In this document: positions 1 through 4,363 of the stretch, piece after piece
How the letters are laid out: every line of letters begins with the position of its first letter
Position numbering within the stretch: the stretch's first letter is position 1
Assembly (NCBI GenBank): GCA_964481705.1
Contig: CAYZUC010000150.1
Location: forward strand, 1-5,169
DNA from: CAYZUC01 sp964481705
GTDB lineage: Bacteria; Bacillota; Clostridia; Lachnospirales; Lachnospiraceae
DNA: 5,169 bases
Direction: 5' to 3'
Notes under the pieces: model-generated
The model's input: the letters and a program-made list of their open reading frames with translations, nothing else
Told to the model about the DNA's origin: nothing
Database searches by the model: none
Position numbers and translations under genes: made by a program

Positions 1-198
1 ATGGACGAACTAAAAGCAGTTAATTTTCAGAAAATCAAAAATATCAACAACATCCCATCATTGCATCTCTGTGGCGACTATTTATTCGAGACTAATTTTT
101 TCCCAAATCAATTTGTTAAATGCGAAATATATGAGGACAAGATTGTCATTACTCCTGCACTGGAAGAGGACAGTCATTTGTTTTTCGTAAATCAGTAG
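1..198 (+). CDS. SymE-like small protein (SymE toxin family, AbrB-type fold)
   Basis: A 65-residue frame beginning with ATG at the first base of the window and ending in TAG at 196-198. Residues about 18-52 fit the SymE core: a P-x-L-x-L-x-G-x-(W/Y)-L start (IPSLHLCGDYLF), then a hydrophobic/Asn-Phe turn, a basic-hydrophobic strand (FVKCEIY) and a closing strand ending KIVITP. In the family this is a swapped-hairpin AbrB-like fold. E. coli SymE is an SOS-induced toxin that affects RNA and nucleoid state and is controlled by the antisense RNA SymR. Firmicute relatives are short and often sit in mobile elements. The aromatic of the usual G-x-W-L is Tyr here. The SD and promoter would lie outside the window, and the frame could extend further left, so the start is unproven. 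Toxicity here is not shown; a DNA-binding or inactive relative is possible. Confidence 0.62.
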   Translation: MDELKAVNFQKIKNINNIPSLHLCGDYLFETNFFPNQFVKCEIYEDKIVITPALEEDSHLFFVNQ

Positions 199-247
199 AA
201 AGGCAGTGAAACCACTCACACATTTATATAGGAAGCAACTAGTTCAA

Positions 248-271
248 ATTCGTGTCATATTTCGTGTCATA
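248..271. repeat. 12-bp tandem direct repeat (TTCGTGTCATA core, two copies)
   Basis: Two adjacent 12-base units at 248-259 and 260-271 share TTCGTGTCATA and differ only in the first base. Short direct repeats just inside the end of an integrated element can be arm-type sites for a tyrosine recombinase or its excisionase, which would fit the att-like sequence about 150 bases downstream. They could equally be a repressor operator or chance. The repeat is plain in the sequence; its role is inferred. Confidence 0.7.
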
Positions 272-307
272 CTTTATTATTTTATTATGTTATTAGTACC
301 ATTTATG

Positions 308-316
308 TGATATAAT
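308..316 (+). promoter_or_regulatory. Candidate extended -10 promoter (TGATATAAT)
   Basis: A consensus TATAAT at 311-316 is preceded by TG one base upstream (308-309), the extended -10 arrangement that needs little -35 contact. No good TTGACA lies 16-18 bases upstream. A transcript would start near 323, cross the repeat region and reach the terminator at 508-534, giving an RNA of about 210 bases with no sizeable ORF, or read through into the gene at 554. In AT-rich DNA such matches arise by chance. Confidence 0.35.
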
Positions 317-407
317 TAACCGAAATAAACACGGTACAAGCATGATATTTACTGGCTTTTCTCAATGATGGTTGAATTTACGCTTTTTGTCACATATGCG
401 CTTAATT

Positions 408-468
408 AGGTTCAAGTCCTGTTATCCGCATTAAAATGAGAGAAAGTCTGGATACAGGACTTGAACCT
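408..468. repeat. Long inverted repeat (about 19 bp, one bulge)
   Basis: The left arm at 408-427 and right arm at 450-468 are reverse complements except for a single extra T on the left. The 22-base loop is 428-449. The arm contains GGTTCAAGTCC, the typical T-arm sequence of a tRNA, so an inverted partial copy of a tRNA 3' end follows a direct copy. Four T residues (468-471) end and follow the right arm, so in RNA it might act as a weak terminator, although the loop is long. It overlaps the att-like direct repeats, which suggests a rearranged integration site. Confidence 0.8.
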
Positions 469-501
469 TTTCAAGCTCCTTCAAGCTCCTGTTATCCGCA
501 T
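411..501 (+). repeat. tRNA-3'-end-like direct repeats, possible attachment site
   Basis: Copy A (411-431) and copy B (480-501) both read TTCAAG-(C)-TCCTGTTATCCGCAT. The last 15 bases (417-431 and 487-501) are identical, and B has one extra C. Preceded by GG in copy A, this reads as a tRNA T-loop (TTCAAGT), the 3' half of the T-stem, an acceptor strand TATCCGC and discriminator A. The complementary 5' end would be GCGGATA, as in many bacterial tRNA-Leu genes. No body of a tRNA precedes either copy, so these are fragments rather than genes. Such fragments arise when integrases use a tRNA 3' end as attB. Copy B is followed by a strong terminator, as a real tRNA 3' end would be. The Leu assignment and the att role are inferences. 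Confidence 0.5.
470..489. repeat. 10-bp tandem duplication (TTCAAGCTCC x2)
   Basis: TTCAAGCTCC occurs twice back to back at 470-479 and 480-489. The second unit forms the start of att-like copy B. It looks like a local duplication of the T-loop part of the tRNA-like sequence, perhaps left by imprecise integration, excision or replication slippage. Confidence 0.8.
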
Positions 502-507
502 GAAAAC

Positions 508-534
508 AAGGTACCGATTCTTCGGTACTTTTTT
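508..534 (+). terminator. Intrinsic terminator after the tRNA-like repeat
   Basis: A perfect 7-bp stem GTACCGA (511-517) and TCGGTAC (522-528) closes a TTCT loop. It extends by A-U, A-U and G-U pairs to 508-531 and is followed by six T (529-534). It lies seven bases after the tRNA-like 3' end, where a tRNA terminator belongs, and only 20 bases before the ATG at 554. Any promoter for that gene must therefore lie beyond it, making it either the old tRNA terminator or a leader terminator. Confidence 0.85.
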
Positions 535-538
535 CGTA

Positions 539-546
539 GAAAGGAG
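539..546 (+). promoter_or_regulatory. Ribosome binding site GAAAGGAG fixing the start at 554
   Basis: GAAAGGAG ends seven bases before the ATG at 554, an ideal Firmicute spacing. It settles the start against the upstream in-frame TTG at 461, which has no SD and would translate through the terminator hairpin. Confidence 0.85.
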
Positions 547-553
547 CATCTTT

Positions 554-724
554 ATGGAGACATGGTATTATGAAGTGGTTTCGATCGATGGTGATTATGC
601 AAATCTTCGAAGAATCGATACGGAATCGGAGGACTTAAAGCTGGTGGCACGTGCTTTGCTTCCGTCAGAGATACGAGAGGGAAGTCAACTGAAGTATGAA
701 ATGATGCAATATGTTCTGCAGTAA
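554..724 (+). CDS. Small DUF3006-like protein, 56 residues
   Basis: An ATG with a near-ideal SD opens a 56-residue acidic protein ending in TAA at 722-724. Its pattern, short beta strands (WYYEVVSID, YANLRRID) followed by a hydrophobic-Ala turn, L-L-P, and E-G-x-x-L-x-Y-E, resembles DUF3006-type proteins. Those are small, probably OB/SH3-like beta-barrels of unknown function with a conserved L-P-x-x-x-x-E-G-x-x-L core. No signal peptide, TM segment or catalytic motif is visible, so it is probably cytoplasmic. The gene stands alone: the terminator at 508-534 lies just upstream, and a promoter plus terminator separate it from the next gene. The family match is by motif reading only; the function is unknown. 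Confidence 0.82.
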   Translation: METWYYEVVSIDGDYANLRRIDTESEDLKLVARALLPSEIREGSQLKYEMMQYVLQ

Positions 725-775
725 CTAGTGTCACCTCTTTTTGTTAAAATATGTTATTTAATGTAAAAAAATGGG

Positions 776-804
776 TTGTATATTGTCGAATTATCTATTA
801 TAAT
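776..804 (+). promoter_or_regulatory. Candidate sigma-A promoter of the zinc-ribbon/TPR operon
   Basis: TTGTAT (776-781) and a consensus TATAAT (799-804) are separated by exactly 17 bases, which predicts a start near 811. It is the best promoter-like sequence between the gene ending at 724 and the one starting at 890. The -35 matches the consensus only in TTG. Its transcript would begin just before the hairpin at 817-842. Confidence 0.5.
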
Positions 805-816
805 AATATCGTTTGT

Positions 817-842
817 AAGGAAGCAGGCAACTGCTTCTTTTT
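817..842 (+). terminator. Intrinsic terminator or attenuator ahead of the operon
   Basis: GAAGCAG (820-826) and CTGCTTC (831-837) form a perfect 7-bp stem with a GCAA tetraloop (GNRA type). One G-U and two A-U pairs extend it to 817-840, and T residues run from 838 to 842 with more T after one C. It can terminate the gene ending at 724. Because it sits within about 10 bases of the predicted start of the promoter at 776-804, it could also attenuate the operon. A start codon upstream of it (TTG 776) is unlikely. Confidence 0.8.
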
Positions 843-889
843 CTTTGATGAGTAATAGCAATGAGTATGGATGGGAGATAAGGATAGTA

Positions 890-1987
890 ATGGAAGAACA
901 AGAATTACAACAACAGATTGTGGAGCAAAATGAGGAATATGGAGTTTATATTTGCCAGAGATGCCATGTGAAGACAATTGATCGAAGTGAGAATCTGCAT
1001 TCCGTTCTTTGTCGTGACTGCAGGGAGGAATTGATTCATTACCCGATTCCAAAGTGGATTTATGTAACGATGTCGATTGTTTTAGTGGCAGTCATCATTT
1101 CCCTTTTTTATGCGCCAAGTAACATCAAGGACTTTCGGGTATTAAGACAATCAAGGGAGCTGGTGGAAAATGGTTATGTTAATACGGGTCTTAATCAGGA
1201 GTTTGAACTGGCCAAAAAGAAGCAATTACGGGATGATGATGCTGTACAATTTGTAAACGATTCTATGGATTATGGTTATTATGATTATGCCGGTTATACA
1301 ATTGATAATATCTTATATGGAAAGAAGCTTTCATCAGATACTGTTTCTGATATGAACAAACATATTGAGCGTTTGGCTGCATTACAGGAAACAGCGGAGA
1401 GAATTGCTAAAGAAACAGAGGAATTGACAGCATCAAGCAGTGAAGAGGATGTCAATATAGTACGAGAAAGGATCAAGTCGCTGGTATCGAGTAATTACTA
1501 TGATAATGCGTTACTGTACTTTTGTCTTGGAAACAATTCTACGGATCCGAAGGAAAGGCTGAGGTATTATAAGAAGTGCTACGTGAGAGATCCTCGAATT
1601 TCGTATTACTCCGTTGCGCTGGCAAATCAGACTCGTAGACTGGGAGATTTAAGGGAGTCCAGGTCTATACTGGAGGAAGCATATAATTTCAATAAAGAGG
1701 ATGCTACGATAATCCGAAGTATTGCAGTGCTGGATATGCTGGAAGGAAATACAAAGGAAGCATTATCTAAGGCCGAAAAAGCTTATGAAATGAGCCCTGA
1801 TGGAGAGTTTGTAATGGATACCTATATTGTTGCTACAGCTGAAAATGGGGACGTAAATAAGGCAAAGAAAATGAAAGAGGATTCTATTAAATCAGGAAAA
1901 ACTTATGATAGGGAAATCGATGAGTATTTGAATGGATCATGCTCGTTGGAGGCTTATTATATGGATATTGAGGAGGAAGAAAAATGA
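890..1987 (+). CDS. Zinc-ribbon, single-TM, TPR membrane protein
   Basis: A 365-residue protein from ATG 890, chosen because AAGGA (880-884) lies five bases upstream; the in-frame ATG at 848 has no SD and TTG 776 lies before a terminator. Residues 20-46 form a C-x2-C (Cys22/25) and C-x2-C (Cys41/44) zinc ribbon, separated by 15 residues. Residues about 57-75 are one hydrophobic TM span. Residues about 158-200 are Glu/Ala-rich and probably helical or coiled. Residues about 234-304 hold two TPR-like repeats (for example GDLRESRSILEEAYNFN and GNTKEALSKAEKAYEMSPD), with further helical pairs around them. The tail is acidic. TPRs mediate protein contacts, so a membrane scaffold or sensor is likely; the ribbon may be cytoplasmic and the TPR part outside, but topology is not certain. 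Its stop overlaps the next ATG by four bases, so it is probably co-translated with the M50-like gene. I do not recognise a named family. Confidence 0.9.
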   Translation: MEEQELQQQIVEQNEEYGVYICQRCHVKTIDRSENLHSVLCRDCREELIHYPIPKWIYVTMSIVLVAVIISLFYAPSNIKDFRVLRQSRELVENGYVNTGLNQEFELAKKKQLRDDDAVQFVNDSMDYGYYDYAGYTIDNILYGKKLSSDTVSDMNKHIERLAALQETAERIAKETEELTASSSEEDVNIVRERIKSLVSSNYYDNALLYFCLGNNSTDPKERLRYYKKCYVRDPRISYYSVALANQTRRLGDLRESRSILEEAYNFNKEDATIIRSIAVLDMLEGNTKEALSKAEKAYEMSPDGEFVMDTYIVATAENGDVNKAKKMKEDSIKSGKTYDREIDEYLNGSCSLEAYYMDIEEEEK

Positions 1988-2505
1988 TTATACCAGGTAT
2001 CTTAATTTCAATCCTGACATTTCCGGGAGTGATTATACATGAATTAGCACATCAGCTATTTTGCAGATGGTGCAGAGTACCGGTTTATGAGGTTAAGTAT
2101 TTTCAGCTTAGTAATCCCTGTGGATATGTGATTCACGAGACCATAGCGGATCCCAAGAAGAATTTTTTAACGGCTATTGGTCCTTTCATTCTTAATACGA
2201 TTTTGGGAATAGTTATTGTATTGCCAGTTTCCGCGAGCGTCTTGTATCTTCAATCGTTTCATATAATTCAGATCATTCTTTTCTGGCTTGGTATTTCTAT
2301 TCTGATGCATGCCTTTCCGAGTACGGGAGATGCAAAGTCTCTTGTAGTAACGGTTCTACAGAACAAAAAAGTTTCCATTTGGACAAAGATCTTGGTAGCT
2401 CCTGCTGTTGGTTTGATTTACATAGGAGCCTTTGGCTCTATGTTCTGGCTGGATTTGGGCTACGCTTTGGCAATTGCATATTTGCTGCCTCATGCGTTTA
2501 TATAG
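1984..2505 (+). CDS. M50-like integral membrane zinc metallopeptidase (HELAH)
   Basis: A 173-residue, very hydrophobic protein starting in an ATGA overlap with the previous stop. AGGAGG (1971-1976) lies seven bases upstream. The first TM helix carries H19-E-L-A-H23, the HExxH zinc motif of site-2-protease-like (M50/M50B or DUF3267-type) peptidases. A-I-G-P-F (residues 64-68) begins the next helix. Residues 108-118 (MHAFPSTGDAK) look like the later M50 helix where an Asp gives the third zinc ligand, so D116 is the candidate. About four to five membrane spans are expected, and no PDZ domain is present. M50 proteases cut membrane-bound anti-sigma factors or signal peptides within the membrane. 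The substrate is unknown; the co-translated TPR protein is an obvious partner or target. Conservation of all three ligands suggests an active enzyme. Confidence 0.9.
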   Translation: MIIPGILISILTFPGVIIHELAHQLFCRWCRVPVYEVKYFQLSNPCGYVIHETIADPKKNFLTAIGPFILNTILGIVIVLPVSASVLYLQSFHIIQIILFWLGISILMHAFPSTGDAKSLVVTVLQNKKVSIWTKILVAPAVGLIYIGAFGSMFWLDLGYALAIAYLLPHAFI

Positions 2506-2605
2506 GTATGATATCTTGAGAGGGTGTAAGTCCTATTTCATATAGACCTCCCACGAATTTTATTGTATCATGGAAGTAATCAATACAAAGGATGCAAAGA
2601 GATTT

Positions 2606-2613
2606 GGGGTGAT
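2606..2613 (+). promoter_or_regulatory. Ribosome binding site GGGGTGAT supporting a GTG start at 2618
   Basis: GGGGTGAT matches the GGAGGTGAT anti-anti-SD consensus with one change, and its G run ends eight bases before GTG 2618. The in-frame ATG at 2570 has no SD. The in-frame ATG at 2630 is about 20 bases from this site, which is too far. GTG 2618 is therefore the best start. Confidence 0.6.
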
Positions 2614-2617
2614 ACTT

Positions 2618-4363
2618 GTGCAGATTCAAATGTCTAAGAAAAAGATTATCGTAGCTGTTGTTCTTGTAATTCTGATACTTTCTTTTTCTTTACTTGGGAT
2701 TCAATCATTGAACAATCGCAATGCATATAAGGATGCATATCGTCTGCGTGACGGGTGGAGCTTATCTATTAATGCGGATATCAGAGAGGGTGTGAATCTG
2801 GAGAAGGAAATCTTTGAGCCGATTGATAAAGGTGATGTACTCGTTCTGGAGAGAACGATTCCGGAGTGCAGATTTCAGGAGCCCATGCTTCGTATTTGGA
2901 TGTGCCACTGTGCCTTTCGTGTTCTTGTGAATCAAGAGGAGGTATATTCCTTCGGGTTTGCAGAATTAGAGAATAATCGTCTGATTGGAACAGGATATCA
3001 TTGGGTTAAGCTACCATCTGATTGCGGTAAAAAGGGACTTAGGATTGAGGTGTATCCAGGCGAGAATGATGCATTGACGAATATCGATACTATAGTTATG
3101 AGTGATGCATCGGATGCGTACCCGGATTTTATTTCCGGAGTGATTTCCAGCGTTTGCGTTGGTATATTCCTGGTTATTTTTGGCGTCTGTCTGATATTAG
3201 TAACCATCTGCTTAAAGTGCTTTTCAAAGGGCTTTAATCAGCTCATATATTCTGGAATTTTCTCCTGTTTGATTGGGATATGGACACTATGCAACAAGGG
3301 TGTTGTATCATTGATATCGAGCGACCGTGTTATGAATCAGTTAGTAGAGCATAGCTGTGTTGACATTGGAATGATCCCGATTCTTTTATTTATCTGCAGT
3401 ACAAGATCCAAGGAACCGGATGGTAATCGAAAATCAAAGCTACTATTCTGGATGCCAAGATTTCTTGCTGCAATGAATGTCATTGCCTATTTCGTCCTGA
3501 TCATTCTTCAGGCACTTAATATATTCCATTTACCTATGGCAATTTCCTTCTTTCATGTTTATATGGTTTTGGCGGCGTGCTATGTCATTTATTCCTGCAT
3601 TGAAGAGAGCCGAAAGGGAAATATTCACGAAGCAATCTTGTTGATCGGTATGTTGATTTTGGGAATTTGTTTCTTGATTGATATTATCATTTTTGCTATT
3701 GCAAAGTATTATAATGGGACACTGAGCAAATACATGGGACTTTCTGCTTGGGGATGTATTGCATTTGTATTGTGCATGCTGGCTAGCTATGGTTTCTATG
3801 TATACAAAGGAATTATCAGCAAGCTGGAGAAGGAAACATTACTCAAAATGGCTTATGTCGATCATTTAACAAAACTTGCAAACTCCGCAAAATTTAAGGA
3901 GACAATGCAAGAGTATAATAAGCATAATATCAGATATACGTTGATTAATTTTGATGTGAATGGCCTAAAACAGGTAAATGATCGCTATGGACACGAGGAA
4001 GGAAATGTGCTGCTTACCGATTTTTCTGCTATTCTTAAGAGCGTCTTTAATAAAGATGGATTGGTTGCAAGAGTGGGTGGAGATGAATTCTATGTCTTGC
4101 TCCCTTGGGAGAATGAGGAACAAATAGCGGAGAATATGTCTAAGTTTGAAAGAGAGATGAAAAAAGCAAACTTAGGGGATAGAAGATATCCAATGGAGGC
4201 TGCATGGGGGATAGCAAAAAGCTCGGAATGTGTGATTGAAAAAAGCTCCTTATCGGGTGAGAATCATTCGGATCCTGAGAAGGTTGTGAAACTCGCAGAT
4301 TCTCGTATGTATAATCGAAAGAAGAAAATGAAAGAGGAAATGAAAGAGGAAATGAAATCATGA
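2618..4363 (+). CDS. 7TM receptor-type diguanylate cyclase (GGDEF)
   Basis: A 581-residue protein from GTG 2618 (ATG 2570 would add 16 residues). It has an N-terminal anchor or signal helix at about 10-31. An extracytoplasmic beta-rich domain at about 35-165 resembles the jelly-roll sensor of 7TMR-DISM receptors. Seven TM spans follow between about 171 and 397, then a short signalling helix and a GGDEF domain at about 410-570. GGDEF enzymes make c-di-GMP from two GTP. The active loop is intact (G487-G-D-E-F491), and D446 of FDVNGLKQVND is the metal-binding Asp; the start motif DHLTKLAN (415-422) is present, though the usual following NR is NS. At the inhibitory I-site the RxxD positions read N-K-D-G, so feedback inhibition by c-di-GMP is probably lost. 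The extreme C-terminus is a Lys/Glu MKEE repeat. Its stop overlaps the next ATG, linking it to the L,D-transpeptidase lipoprotein. The ligand is unknown. Confidence 0.9.
   Translation: MQIQMSKKKIIVAVVLVILILSFSLLGIQSLNNRNAYKDAYRLRDGWSLSINADIREGVNLEKEIFEPIDKGDVLVLERTIPECRFQEPMLRIWMCHCAFRVLVNQEEVYSFGFAELENNRLIGTGYHWVKLPSDCGKKGLRIEVYPGENDALTNIDTIVMSDASDAYPDFISGVISSVCVGIFLVIFGVCLILVTICLKCFSKGFNQLIYSGIFSCLIGIWTLCNKGVVSLISSDRVMNQLVEHSCVDIGMIPILLFICSTRSKEPDGNRKSKLLFWMPRFLAAMNVIAYFVLIILQALNIFHLPMAISFFHVYMVLAACYVIYSCIEESRKGNIHEAILLIGMLILGICFLIDIIIFAIAKYYNGTLSKYMGLSAWGCIAFVLCMLASYGFYVYKGIISKLEKETLLKMAYVDHLTKLANSAKFKETMQEYNKHNIRYTLINFDVNGLKQVNDRYGHEEGNVLLTDFSAILKSVFNKDGLVARVGGDEFYVLLPWENEEQIAENMSKFEREMKKANLGDRRYPMEAAWGIAKSSECVIEKSSLSGENHSDPEKVVKLADSRMYNRKKKMKEEMKEEMKS
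4328..4357 (+). repeat. 12-bp in-frame tandem repeat (MKEE) carrying the next gene's SD
   Basis: ATGAAAGAGGAA occurs at 4328-4339 and 4340-4351 and is followed by a partial ATGAAA (4352-4357), encoding MKEE-MKEE-MK at the end of the diguanylate cyclase. Each unit contains an AGAGGA SD-like element. The second one (4345-4350) sits nine bases before ATG 4360 and is the natural ribosome binding site for the lipoprotein gene. Copy-number change by slippage would keep the frame while altering the Lys/Glu tail and the number of SD-like sites. Confidence 0.85.

Larger units (their letters stand above)
199..553. other. Gene-free, repeat-rich junction region
   Basis: No convincing coding frame occurs here on either strand; the longest + strand continuation is an upstream extension of the gene at 554 that lacks its own SD. 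The stretch is very AT-rich on the left (199-320). It contains a 12-bp tandem repeat, an extended -10 promoter candidate, tRNA-3'-end-like direct repeats with an inverted copy between them, a 10-bp tandem duplication and an intrinsic terminator. I read it as the boundary of an integrated element, but no integrase gene or complete tRNA is in view to prove it. Confidence 0.6.

Noticed and set aside
216..235. Antisense SymR-like promoter (minus-strand TATAAA at 223-228)
   Set aside because: No well-spaced -35 is present, and it would overlap the symE-like 3' end rather than the 5' leader as in E. coli.
340..430. A complete tRNA gene ending at 430
   Set aside because: No 5' acceptor GCGGATA, D-arm or anticodon arm precedes the T-arm-like sequence, so only a 3' fragment is present.
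461..553. Upstream extension of the 56-residue gene from a TTG at 461
   Set aside because: It has no SD, begins inside the inverted repeat and would be translated through the terminator at 508-534, whereas ATG 554 has a near-ideal SD.
776..889. Longer N-terminus of the TPR protein from TTG 776 or ATG 848
   Set aside because: TTG 776 lies in the promoter candidate and before the terminator hairpin; ATG 848 has only a pyrimidine run upstream. ATG 890 has AAGGA at a good distance.
2506..2617. Group II intron-like string GAGGGTGTAAGTCC and a promoter candidate TTGAGA/TATAGA (2516-2546)
   Set aside because: The intron-like string is short and has no domain V or reverse transcriptase nearby. The promoter boxes are 19 bases apart with a 4-of-6 -10, too weak to annotate.
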